64,000 nucleotides of DNA from Lysobacterales bacterium (lineage in GTDB: Bacteria > Pseudomonadota > Gammaproteobacteria > Xanthomonadales > UBA2363). The first letter of the stretch is position 1. Each line of letters starts with the position of its first letter. This document shows, one piece after another, positions 9,726 to 21,447 of the stretch. Both the position numbers and the translations under genes were made by a program. Location: contig JAHCAT010000013.1 in the NCBI GenBank assembly GCA_019634735.1, forward strand, positions 62,001 to 126,000, in the 5' to 3' direction. The notes under the pieces were generated by a model. The model saw only the letters and a list, made by a program, of their open reading frames with translations, made no database searches and was not told where the DNA came from.

Positions 9726-10802
9726 ATGCTCGACGCCGTACTGCGCCACCTCGATGCCCTGGTCGCCTTCGACACCCGCAACCCGCCGCGGGCGATCGGC
9801 ACCGACGGCATCTTCGACTACCTGCGCGCCCAGCTGCCCGGCTTCCGGATCGAGGTGGTCGACCACGGCGCCGGTGCCGTGCATCTGTTGGCGGTGCGCG
9901 GCACGCCACGGCGCCTGTTCAACGTGCACCTGGACACCGTGCCGGACTCGCCGCACTGGCAGGGCGACCCGCTGCGCCTGCGCGTTGCGGGCGACCGGGC
10001 GATCGGCCTGGGCGCCTGCGATATCAAGGGCGCCGCCGCCGGCCTGCTGGCCGCCGCGGCGCAGACCGCGGGCGACGCGGCGTTCCTGTTCAGCAGCGAC
10101 GAAGAGGCCAACGACGCCCGCTGCATCGCCGGCTTCCTGGCCGGCGACCATGGCTTCGCCGAGGCGCTGGTCGCCGAGCCGACCGGCTGCCAGGCGGTGC
10201 TGGCGCATCGCGGCATCGCCTCGGTGCTGATGCATTTCCATGGCCAGGCCGGCCATGCCTCGGGCGCCCAGGCGCCGACCGCCAGCGCCCTGCACCAGGC
10301 GGTGCGCTGGGGCACGGCCGCGCTCGACCTGGTCGAAGGCCATGCCGGCGACCGCTTCGGCGGCCTGACCGGACTGCGCTTCAACATCGGCCGCGTCGAG
10401 GGCGGCATCAAGGCCAACATGATCGCGCCGGCGGCCGAGCTGCGCTTCGGGTTCCGGCCGCTGCCCAGCCAGGACATCGACGACCTGCACGCGCGCCTGC
10501 GCGCGCTGGCTGCGCAGGGCACCGGCTACCAGGAGACCTTCCGCGGCCCGCCGCTGCCGGCCGGCGATGTCGCCGGCGCCGAGGCCGCCCGCCTTCGGGC
10601 ACGCGACCTGGCCGATGCACTGGAACTTCCGGTCGGCAACGCCGTGGACTTCTGGACCGAGGCCTCGCTGTTCTCGCAGGCCGGCCTGACCGCCCTGGTG
10701 TACGGCCCGGGCGACATCGCCCAGGCCCACAGCGCCGACGAATGGGTGGCGCTGGACCAGCTCGCCGCCTACGCCGACACCGTCCGCCGCCTGATCGCCT
10801 GA
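9726..10802 (+). CDS. argE: M20 metallo-deacetylase of the arginine pathway (acetylcitrulline/acetylornithine deacetylase)
   Basis: 358 residues. The M20 zinc-peptidase signatures are clear: NVHLDTVP with His68 and Asp70, the bridging Asp99 in GACDIKG, and SSDEEAND with the catalytic Glu126/Glu127 pair. Because the operon makes N-acetylcitrulline, the likely substrate is N-acetyl-L-citrulline, as for the Xanthomonas homologue. The sequence alone does not exclude acetylornithine. The start lies four bp after argG; the next gene begins seven bp after the stop. Confidence 0.9.
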   Translation: MLDAVLRHLDALVAFDTRNPPRAIGTDGIFDYLRAQLPGFRIEVVDHGAGAVHLLAVRGTPRRLFNVHLDTVPDSPHWQGDPLRLRVAGDRAIGLGACDIKGAAAGLLAAAAQTAGDAAFLFSSDEEANDARCIAGFLAGDHGFAEALVAEPTGCQAVLAHRGIASVLMHFHGQAGHASGAQAPTASALHQAVRWGTAALDLVEGHAGDRFGGLTGLRFNIGRVEGGIKANMIAPAAELRFGFRPLPSQDIDDLHARLRALAAQGTGYQETFRGPPLPAGDVAGAEAARLRARDLADALELPVGNAVDFWTEASLFSQAGLTALVYGPGDIAQAHSADEWVALDQLAAYADTVRRLIA

Positions 10803-10809
10803 GCCCGCC

Positions 10810-12141
10810 ATGAGTCCCGCCCGCTCCGCTGCCACCGACCTGCGCCCGACCATCGTCCGGCTGCTCTCCAACATGGCCAGCGCCAAGGAGATCCAGCAGT
10901 ACCTGAAGCGCTTCTCGCAGCTCGACGCCGCCCGCTTCGCAGTGGTCAAGGTCGGCGGCGCGATCCTGCGCGACGAGCTCGGCGCCCTGGTGTCCTCGCT
11001 GGCCTTCCTGCAGCAGGTCGGCCTGACGCCGATCGTCATCCATGGCGCCGGCCCGCAGCTCGACGAGGAGATGGCCGCCGCCGGCATCGAGAAGCGGACC
11101 GTCGGCGGCCTGCGCCACACCACGCCCGAGGGCCTGGCCGTGGTGCGTCGGGTCTTCCAGCAGCAGAACCTGCGCCTGGTCGAGGCCCTGCAGGCCGAAG
11201 GCGTGCGCGCCACCTCGATCCTGTCCGGGGTGTTCGAGGCCGACTTCCTGGGCCGCCGCACGTACGGCCTGGTCGGCAAGGTCGCCCGCGTGCACACCGC
11301 CGGCATCCAGGCGGCGATCAAGGTCAGCTCGATCCCGGTGATCGCCAGCCTGGGCGAGACCGCCGGCGGCCAGATCCTCAACGTCAACGCCGACTGGGCC
11401 GCCAACGAGCTGGTCAAGGAACTCAAGCCCTACAAGATCATCTTCCTGACCGGCACCGGCGGACTGCTCGACGACCGCGGCCGGGTGATCGACTCGATCC
11501 ACCTGAGCACCGAGTACGCCGAGCTGATGCGCCAGCCCTGGCTGCATTCGGGCATGAAGGTCAAGATCGAGCAGATCCACGATCTGCTGATGCAGCTCCC
11601 GCATGCCTCCTCGGTGTCGATCACGCGGCCCGACGAGCTCGCCAAGGAGCTGTTCACGCACCGCGGCTCGGGCACCCTGGTCCGGCGCGGCGAGAAGATC
11701 CGCAGCGCCCGCGGCTGGGGGCGTCTGGACACCAGGCGCCTGCGCGCGCTGATCGAATCCAGTTTCGGCCGGCGCCTGGACCGCGACTACTTCGAGAAGA
11801 CCCGGCCGTGGCGGGTGTACTGCAGCGAGCACTACCGCGCCGCGATCGTCCTGACCCGCGAGAACGGCCTGGTGCACATGGACAAGTTCGCGGTCAGCGA
11901 AGACGCCCAGGGCGAGGGCCTGGGCCGCGCCATCTGGCAGGTCATGCATGCGGAGAACCCGCAACTGTTCTGGCGCTCCCGGCGCGGCAACCCGATCAAC
12001 GAGTTCTATTTCGCCAACGCCGACGGCGCCGTGAAGGACGCCCGCTGGACGGTGTTCTGGTACGGCATGGACGACTGGGCGCAGGTGCGCTTCGCGGTCG
12101 AGCATTGCCGGACCCGCCCGGCCACGCTCAAGGACGCCTGA
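10810..12141 (+). CDS. argB: Bifunctional N-acetylglutamate kinase/synthase (NAGK-NAGS fusion)
   Basis: 443 residues. The N-terminal amino-acid kinase domain runs to about residue 290, with [12 protein letters not shown] near 46-57, [14 protein letters not shown] and [11 protein letters not shown]-terminal GNAT-like domain follows (about 300-443) with [15 protein letters not shown] and [14 protein letters not shown], the acetyl-CoA pyrophosphate loop region. This is the vertebrate-like NAGS/K architecture known from Xanthomonadales, which performs both the first and second steps of arginine synthesis. Arginine feedback on this class is established for relatives but cannot be read from sequence. 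Confidence 0.93.
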   Translation: MSPARSAATDLRPTIVRLLSNMASAKEIQQYLKRFSQLDAARFAVVKVGGAILRDELGALVSSLAFLQQVGLTPIVIHGAGPQLDEEMAAAGIEKRTVGGLRHTTPEGLAVVRRVFQQQNLRLVEALQAEGVRATSILSGVFEADFLGRRTYGLVGKVARVHTAGIQAAIKVSSIPVIASLGETAGGQILNVNADWAANELVKELKPYKIIFLTGTGGLLDDRGRVIDSIHLSTEYAELMRQPWLHSGMKVKIEQIHDLLMQLPHASSVSITRPDELAKELFTHRGSGTLVRRGEKIRSARGWGRLDTRRLRALIESSFGRRLDRDYFEKTRPWRVYCSEHYRAAIVLTRENGLVHMDKFAVSEDAQGEGLGRAIWQVMHAENPQLFWRSRRGNPINEFYFANADGAVKDARWTVFWYGMDDWAQVRFAVEHCRTRPATLKDA

Positions 12142-12144
12142 GCG

Positions 12145-12734
12145 ATGACCGCCTGGACCACGGTGCCGACCCTGACCGGCAGCCACGTCCGCCTGGTGCC
12201 GCTGCACGCCGGCCACGCCGATGCGCTGGCCGACGCGGTGGCCGATGGCGAGCTCTGGCGCCTGCCCTGGACCCGGGTGCCGGCGCCCGACCAGGTGCCG
12301 GACTGGATCGCCCGGGCGCTGGACGAGCACGGCCTGGGCCGCGCCCTGCCCTTCTGCGTGCTGGACGGCCACGGGCGCGTGGTCGGCAGCACACGGCTGG
12401 GCCACCTCGACCCGGACAACCGGCGCGCCGAGATCGGCTGGACCTGGTACGCGCAACGGGCGCAGCGAACCGCCCTGAACACCCAGGCCAAGCGCCTGCT
12501 GCTGGAGCACGCCTTCGGGCCGATGGGCTGCGTCGCGGTTGAGCTGTGCACGCACCGGCTCAACCAGCGCTCGCGGCGTGCCATCGAGCGCATCGGCGCG
12601 CGCCTGGACGGCATCCTGCGCAATCACATGCGGATGCCGGACGGCACCCTGCGCGATACCGCCGTGTATTCCATACTCGACAGCGAGTGGCCGGCGGTGC
12701 GCGGCCACCTGGACTTCCTCCTGGAGCAGCGGCC

Positions 12735-12738
<4 letters not shown>
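12145..12738 (+). CDS. GNAT family N-acetyltransferase embedded in the arg operon
   Basis: A 197-residue RimJ/RimL-like acetyltransferase: [12 protein letters not shown] at the start, [21 protein letters not shown] in the core and [15 protein letters not shown] near the acetyl-CoA site. It starts three bp after the NAGK-NAGS stop, and its stop overlaps the argC start in ATGA, so it is translationally coupled. The same position is occupied by a GNAT gene in Xanthomonas arg clusters. Its substrate is unknown; a link to acetylated arginine intermediates is suggested only by position. Confidence 0.88.
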
Positions 12739-13714
<976 letters not shown>

Positions 13715-13718
<4 letters not shown>

Positions 13719-15034
13719 GCACGCTGCTGTGGCAGAAGGCGGGCGTCGAGGTCGATCCGCGCATCCAGGCCTTCCTGGCCGGCGCCGACGTGCTGCTCGA
13801 CCGCGAGTTCTTCGCGCACGACATCCGCGCCAGTCTTGCGCACGCGCAGGGGCTGGAGCGGATCGGCGTGATCGACGCGGCCTCCCTGGCCGGCATCGAG
13901 CGCGAGCTGGACGCGCTGGCCCGGGCCTTCGCGGACGGCAGCTTCGTGCTGGACGACCGCCACGAGGACGGCCATTCGGCGATCGAGCACTGGCTGACGC
14001 AGCGCCTGGGCGAGGCTGGCCGCCGCATCCACACCGGCCGCAGCCGCAACGACCAGGTGCTGGTCGCCACCCGGCTGTGGCTGAAGGACCGCCTGGCCGG
14101 CCTGGCCGGACTGTGCCGGGACATCGCGGCGGTGCTGCTGGACGGCGCGCGCGCCGGCGCCGGCCTGCCGATGCCCGGCTACACGCACCTGCAGCGCGCC
14201 GTGCCCAGCACGGTCGGCCATTGGAGCGCCGGCTACGCCGAGGCCTTCATCGACGACGGCGTGCGGGCACTGGCCACCCGCGACTGGCTGGACGCCAATC
14301 CGCTGGGCACCGCCGCCGGCTACGGCGTCAACCTGCCGCTGGACCGCGCGCACACCACCGCGGCGCTGGGCTTCTCGCGCATGCAGGTCAACCCGGCCTA
14401 CGCGCAGCTCTCGCGCGGCAAGTTCGAGCTGGCCGCCCTGGAGGCGCTAGGCTCGGCGACGCTCGACCTGCGCCGGCTGGCCTGGGACCTGTCGCTGTTC
14501 ACCACCGCCGAGTTCGCCTTCGTGCACCTGCCGGCGCAGTACACGACCGGCAGCTCGATCATGCCGAACAAGCGCAACCCCGATGTCGTCGAGCTGATGC
14601 GCGCCAGCCACGCCGCGGTGGCCGCGGCCAAGACCGAGACCGAGCAGCTGCTGTCGCTGCCGTCCGGCTACCAGCGCGACCTGCAGCTCGGCAAGGGCGC
14701 CCTGGTGCACGGCTTCCGGCACGGCCTGGGGGCGCTGGCCCTGCTGCCCGGCCTGCTCGCCGGCCTGCGCTGGGACGAGGCACGGCTGGGCGCGGCGATC
14801 GAGCCGGCCATGCACGCCACCGACCTGGCGATCGAGCTGGCCGCCGCCGGCCTGCCGTTCCGCGACGCCTACCGCCAGGTCGCCGACGGCGCCGGCGACC
14901 TCGCCGCGCGCACGCCGCAGGCCAGCATCGCCGCGCGCGTCTCGCCGGGCGCCTGCGGCGACCTGCGCCTGGACGCGCTGCAGTCGCGGCTGGCCGACCT
15001 GGCTGCCGCACTGCCCGGCGCCGCGGATACCTGA
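13715..15034 (+). CDS. argH: Argininosuccinate lyase
   Basis: A 439-residue fumarase-superfamily enzyme that splits argininosuccinate to arginine and fumarate. GRSRNDQV (108-115) and [12 protein letters not shown] (278-289) are the conserved catalytic and substrate-binding segments. It overlaps argC by four bases and is the last recognisable gene of the operon. In Xanthomonas proBA commonly follow; here a short-chain dehydrogenase follows after 75 bp. Confidence 0.95.
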
Positions 15035-15109
15035 CGACGCGCTCGATAGCGACGTCGACAGCGCATCGACCGCCCGCGCCCGTCAGCCACGTTCACCCGC
15101 GGACACGCC

Positions 15110-15919
15110 ATGCCCCGCCTGCACGACAGGATCGCCCTTGTCACCGGCGCCGCCCGCGGCATCGGCGAGGCCATCGCCCGCGCCTTCGTCGCCGAGGGCG
15201 CGTTCGCCTGGATCACCGACATCGACGAGGCCGGCGGCCGGGCGGTCGCCGCCGCGCTGGGCGGGCGCGCCGCCTTCCTGCGCCTGGACGTCCGCGAGGA
15301 GGACGACTGGCACGCCGCCATGGCGACGGTGCTGGAGCGCCACGGACGGCTCGACGTTCTGGTCAACAACGCCGGCATCACCGGCTTCGAGGCGGGCCTG
15401 GTCGCCCATGACCCCGAACACGCCAGCCTGGCCGACTGGCATGCCGTGCACCGCACCAACCTCGATGGCGTGTTCCTGGGCTGCAAGCACGGCATCGCGG
15501 CGATGCGCGCGACCGGTGCCGGGTCGATCATCAACCTGTCCTCGCGCTCCGGGCTGGTCGGGATTCCCGGGGCCGCCGCCTACGCAAGCTCGAAGGCCGC
15601 GGTGCGCAACCACAGCAAGACGGTCGCCCTGTACTGCGCGGAACAGGGCCTGGCGATCCGCTGCAACTCCCTGCACCCGGCCGCCATCCTGACGCCGATG
15701 TGGGAACCGCTGCTCGGCCAGGGGCCGGAACGCGAGGCGCGCATGCGCGAGTTCACCAGCGACTGCCCGATGCGCCGCTTCGGCCGGCCCGAGGAGGTCG
15801 CCGCGGTCGCCGTCCTGCTCGCCTCCGACGAGGCCGCCTACGTCAACGGCGCCGAGATCACCATCGACGGCGGCATCCTGGCCGGTGCTGCGGCGGCGCC
15901 GGCGCCGGCCGGCGATTGA
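15110..15919 (+). CDS. Short-chain dehydrogenase/reductase
   Basis: A 269-residue classical SDR. The cofactor motif TGAARGIG is at 12-19, NNAG at 86-89, a catalytic Ser near 144-145 and YASSK at 158-162. The C-terminal [11 protein letters not shown] is the usual final strand of the subfamily that includes FabG-like and cyclohexanol dehydrogenase-like enzymes. The substrate is not deducible. It lies 75 bp behind argH on the same strand and could be read through from the arg operon. Confidence 0.88.
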   Translation: MPRLHDRIALVTGAARGIGEAIARAFVAEGAFAWITDIDEAGGRAVAAALGGRAAFLRLDVREEDDWHAAMATVLERHGRLDVLVNNAGITGFEAGLVAHDPEHASLADWHAVHRTNLDGVFLGCKHGIAAMRATGAGSIINLSSRSGLVGIPGAAAYASSKAAVRNHSKTVALYCAEQGLAIRCNSLHPAAILTPMWEPLLGQGPEREARMREFTSDCPMRRFGRPEEVAAVAVLLASDEAAYVNGAEITIDGGILAGAAAAPAPAGD

Positions 15920-15979
15920 TTCACGCCCACCCGGGGGCGATCGGCTACAGTGCCGGGCAACCGGCCACAGGATCCTGCC

Positions 15980-16570
15980 ATGACTGCGCGTGCCGCTCTC
16001 ATCTCCCTGGCTCTCGCCCTGTCCGTCTGCGCGCCCGCTGTCGCCCAGGAGCGGGTGTTTCGCGATCCCTTCGAGCTGCCCTGCGAAGGACTGCCGGCGC
16101 CGTTCGCGCGCAACTCGGTGGTCGACTACGCTTGGCACTACGGCGTGCCGTTCGGCACCAGCCACGGCTGGACGGCCAACCACACCGGCAATGCCTTCAA
16201 CGCCGCGCAGCAATTGCAGCGCATCTACGTGCGCGCTTTCACCATCACCGGTCCGGAGGCGGGCCTCCAGGGTCGCATCAACATCCCGTCGTCCTCGGCG
16301 GGAATCTTCGCCTCCCTGGGCACCCAGTGCGGAAACTTCGACCTGCCGCTGTCGTGTGTGGCCGGCGCTTCGTCGGCGATTTCCTGGTCGACCTTGGACA
16401 ACCCGCTGCCGAACCGCTGCCGCCTGGAACCCGGGCGCACGTATTACCTGAGCTTCGCGTGGTTCAACCTGCCGCAGTACCTGATCAATTACAGCATCCT
16501 GTCCACCTGCGACTGCCCGGCACCCAGCTGCACCTCGCAGTGCCAGTACCTGACCAACCACACGCCCTGA
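15980..16570 (+). CDS. Secreted protein of unknown function with a VFRDPFE motif
   Basis: 196 residues beginning with a Sec signal peptide (hydrophobic run 5-21, cleavage likely after AVA22). Just after it comes VFRDPFE (26-32), a member of the F-x-D-G-F-E-like motif seen in three other exported proteins of this window. The mature part has many Cys (PCEG, TQCGNF, LSCVAG, NRCRL, then STCDCPAPSCTSQC), suggesting several disulphides outside the cytoplasm. ATG 15980 was preferred over 15950 because it opens the signal peptide. No known domain is recognised. Confidence 0.75.
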   Translation: MTARAALISLALALSVCAPAVAQERVFRDPFELPCEGLPAPFARNSVVDYAWHYGVPFGTSHGWTANHTGNAFNAAQQLQRIYVRAFTITGPEAGLQGRINIPSSSAGIFASLGTQCGNFDLPLSCVAGASSAISWSTLDNPLPNRCRLEPGRTYYLSFAWFNLPQYLINYSILSTCDCPAPSCTSQCQYLTNHTP

Positions 16571-17026
16571 GCGGACCGTCGGCCGACTGCCGCCCGTCGG
16601 AACCGTAGAGGCGGGCGAGGGTCGGTCCCGCGTCGCCGGACACCGGGGAAGGTACCCATACGGCAATACGCGCCGGGGTGCCGCAGACTCGGTTCGCTGG
16701 AGCATGCGAGAGCGGCGGGCGTCGGGGAACCTGCGTCACGCCATTGTCCGGCCGTCGAAGGGCAACTGCGGTCGGGTGTGGACCAGCGCTCCAGACCCTC
16801 GATGGCGGCAAGGGCGCCGATGCTGAAGTTCGGGAGCGGCAAGGTGCTCGCGCCCGCGCACGCAGTGGTGTCCTCCTGAACTGTATGAGCCAGCGCTCGG
16901 AGAGCAGCGGGCAGGATCTCACTGCGGCAGGGCCTGCCTGCGCGACCCGCAAGGGGCACCCAACGGGCACACCGGAACCGCCAGGGCGACGGACTGCGAG
17001 CGTGCCGGCGCAGGGTGCTGATTTCG
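16571..17026. other. Intergenic region, 456 bp, no gene recognised
   Basis: Neither strand carries a frame with convincing protein character, and no family A or B repeat is seen. It separates a plus-strand gene from the end of a minus-strand operon, so both flanking transcripts converge here. No T-tailed hairpin was found. Confidence 0.5.
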
Positions 17027-17102
17027 TGGTGGGCCGTGTTGGGATCGAACCAACGACCAACGGATTAAAAGTCCGCTGCTCTACCGGCTGAGCTAACGGC
17101 CC
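17027..17102 (-). tRNA. tRNA-Lys (anticodon TTT)
   Basis: On the minus strand the cloverleaf begins GGGCCGTTAGCTCAG at 17102, has the anticodon loop CTTTTAA with anticodon TTT, a GGTTCGATCC T-arm, and closes with the acceptor ACGGCCC, discriminator A and an encoded CCA. All arms pair. It lies 108 bp downstream of queC on the same strand and may be processed from that transcript or have its own promoter. Confidence 0.95.
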
Positions 17103-17210
17103 GGTGCGAAGGGAGCGAAGTTTACCAGCCGATGCCCGCAAGGATGCGAAAGCGAGGCGGCGCGATGCGCGCGGCCGACCTGCCCGAACCGGCGCGGCAC
17201 AGCGCGCGGC

Positions 17211-17918
17211 TCAGTCGCGGTAGCGCGTGGGATCGGCGACACCGGCCTCCGCGAAGCCCTGGGCGCGCAGCCGGCAGGCGTCGCAGCGGCCGCAGGCGCG
17301 GCCGTCGGCGTCGGCCTGGTAGCAGGACACGGTCATCGAAAAGTCGACGCCCAGGCGCAGGCCCTCGCGGACGATGTCGGCCTTTGACAGGCGCATCAGC
17401 GGCGCGTGCACGCGCAGGCGCGCGCCCTCCACGCCGGCGCGGGTGGCGACGTTGGCCAGCGCCTCGAAGGCCTCGATGAAGGCGGGGCGGCAATCCGGAT
17501 AGCCCGAATAGTCGACCGCATTGACGCCGACCAGCAGGTCGGCGGCACCGAGCACCTCGGCATGGCCCAGGGCCAGGGCCAGGAACACCGTGTTGCGGGC
17601 CGGCACGTAGGTTACGGGGATGCCTTCGGTGGGCGCCTCGGGCACGGCGATCTCGGCGGTCAGCGCCGAGCCGCCGATGCTGCGCAGGTCCAGGGCCAGG
17701 ATCTTGTGGCTTTCGGCACCCAGCGCCGAGGCCAGGGCAGCGGCGGCGGCCAGCTCGGCGGCGTGCCGCTGGCCGTAGAGGATGCTCAGCGCGTGCACTT
17801 CGAAGCCGTGCGCGCGCGCCTGCGCCAGCACCACCGCGGAGTCCATGCCGCCCGACAGCAGCACCACGGCGCGGCGGCCGCGGCCAACGTCGCCCGGCGG
17901 CGGCGTCGACGCGCTCAC
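17211..17918 (-). CDS. queC: 7-cyano-7-deazaguanine synthase
   Basis: 235 residues. It converts 7-carboxy-7-deazaguanine to preQ0 with ATP and ammonia on the way to queuosine. SGGMDS (22-27) is the PP-loop, and the C-terminal [18 protein letters not shown] supplies the four zinc-binding cysteines. The GTG at 17918 overlaps the queE stop (GTGA), so the two are translationally coupled. An upstream frame stays open into queE but lacks any reason to be used. Confidence 0.93.
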   Translation of the reverse strand: MSASTPPPGDVGRGRRAVVLLSGGMDSAVVLAQARAHGFEVHALSILYGQRHAAELAAAAALASALGAESHKILALDLRSIGGSALTAEIAVPEAPTEGIPVTYVPARNTVFLALALGHAEVLGAADLLVGVNAVDYSGYPDCRPAFIEAFEALANVATRAGVEGARLRVHAPLMRLSKADIVREGLRLGVDFSMTVSCYQADADGRACGRCDACRLRAQGFAEAGVADPTRYRD

Positions 17919-18613
17919 CGGCCAGGCTCCTCGCCCCACAGGAGCTTGTGGAGCTGCACCTGCAGGCGCACCGGCAGGCGGTCGTCGAGGATCCACTGCG
18001 CCAGCTCGCGGGGCGCCAGGGTCGACCACACCGGCGAGAACAGCACCTGGCATCGGGCGGCAAGGTCGTGGGCGCGAAGCTGTTCGACCGCCCAGTCGTA
18101 GTCGCCGCGGTCGGCCAGCACGAACTTGAGCTGGTCGTGCGGCTTCAGGTGCGCGAGGTTGCCCCACAGGTTGCGGCCGGACTCGCCGGAGCCTGGCGCC
18201 TTCAGGTCCATGACCTTGCGCACCCGCGGGTCGACGCCGGAGACGTCCAGCGCCCCGGAGGTCTCCAGCGAGACCTCGAAGCCGGCGTCGCACAGGCGCA
18301 CCAGCAGATCCAGGCAGCGCCGCTGCGCCAGCGGCTCGCCGCCGGTGACGCAGACATGGCGGGCACAGTACGCGGCGACCTGGGCGATGAGTTCGTCGAT
18401 GTCCCGCCATTCGCCGCCGTGGAAGCTGTAGGTCGTGTCGCACCAGGTGCAGCGCAGCGGGCAGCCGGTCAGGCGAACGAACACCGTGGGCCAGCCGACG
18501 GCATCGCCTTCGCCCTGGATGGAATGGAAGACCTCGGTGATGCGCAGACGATCGGCGGCGACCGGTGCCTGGGCATCCGGCTCGGGGACCGGGACGGGCG
18601 CGGGGGAGGCCAT
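17915..18613 (-). CDS. queE: 7-carboxy-7-deazaguanine synthase (radical SAM)
   Basis: A 232-residue radical SAM enzyme that contracts CPH4 to 7-carboxy-7-deazaguanine. The iron-sulphur motif CPLRCTWC (C51, C55, C58) follows the typical [12 protein letters not shown] substrate segment (29-40), and VTGGEP follows later. It lies 57 bp after cpoB and overlaps queC. The tol-pal-cpoB-queE-queC order is common in gammaproteobacteria. Confidence 0.93.
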   Translation of the reverse strand: MASPAPVPVPEPDAQAPVAADRLRITEVFHSIQGEGDAVGWPTVFVRLTGCPLRCTWCDTTYSFHGGEWRDIDELIAQVAAYCARHVCVTGGEPLAQRRCLDLLVRLCDAGFEVSLETSGALDVSGVDPRVRKVMDLKAPGSGESGRNLWGNLAHLKPHDQLKFVLADRGDYDWAVEQLRAHDLAARCQVLFSPVWSTLAPRELAQWILDDRLPVRLQVQLHKLLWGEEPGR

Positions 18614-18670
18614 GGCAGTCGGCAGGTGCGGGACCGGCGGACCGCGATCAGCGCGCGGTCGCCAGGAGGA

Positions 18671-19552
18671 TCAGCGCTGTTCGAGCGCCAGGGCGCGCAG
18701 GCGGCTCTCCGCCAGACGGGCCACCGTGGTGTCCGGCCAGCGGGCGCTGACCCCTTCCAGCGCGCCGCGGGCGGCGTCGTACCGGCCGAGCTCGTACAGG
18801 CAGTAGCCGATCTTGAGCTCGGCATCGGCGGTCTTGTCGCTGTCGGGATAGGCCGCGACCAGCTCGCGGAAGGTCGCCAGCGCGGTCTCGTAATTCTGGG
18901 TGACGTAGTAGGACTCGCCCAGCCAGTACTGCGCGTTGTCGGCCAGCTCGTGCGCCGGCCAGGCGCGCAGGAAGGCCCGGAACAGGCTGGCGGACTCGTC
19001 GTAGCGGCCCTGCTTGAGGGCATCGAAGGCGGTCTGGTACTCGGCCTGGGGGTCGCCGGCCGGCAGGGGCGAGGCCGCCGCGCCGGCAGGCATCGGCTGG
19101 CCGGTGTAGGGATCGACCGGGGCGGCCTCCTCCATCATCAGCTGGTCCGGATCGGCCGGACGCGCAGGCGCCAGCGGCGCGGTGCCCGCACCGGACGAAG
19201 GCCGCAGCGAGAGCGGCTCGTCGCCGCCCGCCCCGCCACCGCCGCCGAGGCGGTTGATGCGGTCGTCGAGGTCGGCGTACTGGTCGTTCTGCCGCTTCTT
19301 CAGCGCATCGATCTCGAACGCCTGCTGCTCGACCAGGTTGCGCAGGGACTGCAGTTCGACCTGCATCTCCTGGATGCGGTTGAGCAGTTCCATGTTGCCG
19401 CCGCCGGTGGCCGGCGCCGACTGTCCCTGCTGCTCGAGCCGGGCGACACGCTCGGCCAGGCTCAGCCGGCCGTCCTGGGCCAGCACCGGGGCCACCATGG
19501 CGGCCGCGAGGGCCGCCATGGTGGAGACACGCAGTACGCGACGGATGGTCAT
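18671..19552 (-). CDS. cpoB: Cell division coordinator CpoB (YbgF), periplasmic TPR protein
   Basis: 293 residues with a signal peptide ending APVLAQ (about 26), then a coiled-coil trimerisation region (about 30-105: LAERVARLEQQ, MQVELQSLRNLVEQQAFEIDALKKR). A Gly/Pro/Ala-rich linker and C-terminal TPR repeats follow (YQTAFDALKQGRYDESASLF, AQYWLGESYYV). CpoB links Tol energy to PBP1B during constriction in E. coli. Its ATG shares one base with the pal stop codon, so translation is coupled. Confidence 0.92.
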   Translation of the reverse strand: MTIRRVLRVSTMAALAAAMVAPVLAQDGRLSLAERVARLEQQGQSAPATGGGNMELLNRIQEMQVELQSLRNLVEQQAFEIDALKKRQNDQYADLDDRINRLGGGGGAGGDEPLSLRPSSGAGTAPLAPARPADPDQLMMEEAAPVDPYTGQPMPAGAAASPLPAGDPQAEYQTAFDALKQGRYDESASLFRAFLRAWPAHELADNAQYWLGESYYVTQNYETALATFRELVAAYPDSDKTADAELKIGYCLYELGRYDAARGALEGVSARWPDTTVARLAESRLRALALEQR

Positions 19553-20067
19553 TACCTGACGGTGTAGACGATCTCGACGCGACGGTTCTGCTGCCAGCAG
19601 GACTCGTCGGACATGGTGCAGGTCGGACGCTCTTCGCCGTACGAAACGACGGTGAGCTGGCCCGAGGAGGCGCCGGCCACGGTCAGGGCATCACGCGCGG
19701 CGTTGCCACGACGCTCGCCCAGGCCGAGGTTGTACTCGCGGCTGCCGCGCTCGTCGGCATGGCCTTCCAGGGTGACGCGGGCCATCGAACGGTTGCTCAG
19801 GTAACGGGCGTGGCAGCTCAGGATTTCCTGGGCCTCGGAACGCACGTTGGCCTGGTCGAAGTCGAAGTAGACGACGCGCTGGCGCAGGCACGGGATGCGG
19901 TCCAGGGCGCTGGGATCGCTCCAGTCGTCACCGGCGGGCGTGGTCTGGGCGGCCGGCGGGGTGGTCTGGACCGGCGGCTCGACCTCGTCACGGACGGTCT
20001 TCTTCTTGCAGGCGACCAGGCCGAGGGCCAGGAGGGCTGCCAGGCTGATGCGGATTGCGACGTTCAT
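19552..20067 (-). CDS. pal: Peptidoglycan-associated lipoprotein Pal
   Basis: 171 residues. The lipobox LVAC places the acylated cysteine at 20, followed by a Lys/Pro/Thr linker. The OmpA-like peptidoglycan-binding domain covers about 60-171, with EGHADERGSREYNLGLGERR as the binding signature. Three further cysteines (near PCLRQR, LSCHAR and the CTMSDESC loop) are more than usual. It lies 69 bp after tolB in the tol-pal operon and anchors the outer membrane to the wall. Confidence 0.95.
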   Translation of the reverse strand: MNVAIRISLAALLALGLVACKKKTVRDEVEPPVQTTPPAAQTTPAGDDWSDPSALDRIPCLRQRVVYFDFDQANVRSEAQEILSCHARYLSNRSMARVTLEGHADERGSREYNLGLGERRGNAARDALTVAGASSGQLTVVSYGEERPTCTMSDESCWQQNRRVEIVYTVR

Positions 20068-20136
20068 TGCAGTGTTCCCGGGTGGAGTGGGGGAGTGGGA
20101 CGTGGATCTGTTCTATTCCAAAACGGGGCTTGCCGC

Positions 20137-21447
20137 TCACCGCTGGCGATACGGCGACCAGGCCGGCTCGCGGACATCGCCATCGGCAAGCACCAGCCGC
20201 TGCCTGACGCGACCGTCGGCGGACACGGAGTAGAGCACTCCGCGGCCCCCTTCCCTGGCGGCGTAGATCAGCATGCTGGCGTTTGGAGCGAAGCTGGGCG
20301 ACTCGTCCATCCGCCCTGGGGAAACCAGGTCGTAGCGGCCGCCGCCGCCCCGCGTCCGGTCCAAAACCGCTATACGATACACGTTTCCAGCCCCCTGCAC
20401 CATGGCGAAGCGCTGGCCGTCGTAGGCCACGGAAACGCGGGCGTTGTAGTCGCCCTGGCCGGTCAGGCGGGTCGGCTCGCCACCGGTCGCCGGCACCTGG
20501 TAGATCTGCGGCTTGCCGGCCCGGTCCGAGGTGAACACGATGCTGCGGCCGTCGGGCAGCCACTGCGGCTCGGTGTCGATCGCCCAGTGCCGGGTGAGCT
20601 GGGTTGTCTGCCGGCTGGCCAGGTCGAGGATGTGGATCTCCGGGTTGCCGGTGCGCGACAGCGACACCGCCAGCCGGGTGCCGTCCGGCGAGAAGGCCGG
20701 CGCGCCGTTGATGCCGGGCGAGGCCGAGACCACCTCGCGGCTGCCGGTGGCCAGTTCCTGGATGTAGATCGCCGAGTTGCCGCGCTCGAAGGACACATAG
20801 GCCAGGCGCCGGCCGTCCGGCGACCAGGCCGGCGACATCAGCGGTTCGCGCGAGCGCACCACCAGCTGCGGGCCATGGCCGTCGGAGTCGGCGACCATCA
20901 GCGCGTACTCGATGTTGGGCGCCACGCCGCGGGCGGTGACGTAGGCGATCCGCGTGAAGAAGGCGCCACGGACACCGAAGATCTTCTCGTAGACCAGGTC
21001 GGCGATCTGGTGGGCGACGCCGCGCAGTTCGGCCTCGCGGCCGTTGATGGCGCCGGTGAGGATGCGTTCCTGGCGGGCGACGTCGAAGGCCTCGTACTCG
21101 ACCCGGAAGCCGCCGCCGGGGGCGTCGGCGACCCGGCCGATCACCAGGTAGTCCTGGCGCAGCAGGCGCCAGGTGGCGAAGCGGACGTCGCTCTCGCGCA
21201 CCGGGAACTCGACCACGTCGCCGCGCGGCAGCGAACGGATCTGGCCGCTGCGGTTGAAGTCGGCGGCGATCACCTGGGCCAGGTCGACGCTGGGCGGAAG
21301 CCCGCCGCCCTCGTGGGCGAACGGCACGACGGCGACCGGTACGGCACCCTCGTTGGCGCCGCTGATCACACCCCTCAAAGGCTCCTGCGCGTGCGCTGAA
21401 AGCGACAGCAGGGTGGCGAAGGTGAGCGCTACGAGAATTCGAATCAT
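20137..21447 (-). CDS. tolB: Tol-Pal system translocation protein TolB
   Basis: 436 residues starting MIRILV. The frame is open three codons further, but the ATG at 21447 forms an ATGA overlap with the tolA stop and opens a clean signal peptide ending AHAQ. The N-terminal domain (about 25-160) is followed by a six-bladed propeller marked by repeats of the form AWSPDGRRLAYVS, AFSPDGTRLAVSL and PQWLPDGRSIVFTS. TolB is periplasmic and cycles between Pal and TolA. Confidence 0.95.
   Translation of the reverse strand: MIRILVALTFATLLSLSAHAQEPLRGVISGANEGAVPVAVVPFAHEGGGLPPSVDLAQVIAADFNRSGQIRSLPRGDVVEFPVRESDVRFATWRLLRQDYLVIGRVADAPGGGFRVEYEAFDVARQERILTGAINGREAELRGVAHQIADLVYEKIFGVRGAFFTRIAYVTARGVAPNIEYALMVADSDGHGPQLVVRSREPLMSPAWSPDGRRLAYVSFERGNSAIYIQELATGSREVVSASPGINGAPAFSPDGTRLAVSLSRTGNPEIHILDLASRQTTQLTRHWAIDTEPQWLPDGRSIVFTSDRAGKPQIYQVPATGGEPTRLTGQGDYNARVSVAYDGQRFAMVQGAGNVYRIAVLDRTRGGGGRYDLVSPGRMDESPSFAPNASMLIYAAREGGRGVLYSVSADGRVRQRLVLADGDVREPAWSPYRQR

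Noticed and set aside
17027..17918. Functional link between queC and the adjacent tRNA-Lys
   Set aside because: Queuosine modifies tRNAs with GUN anticodons, not UUU; the neighbourhood is likely coincidental.
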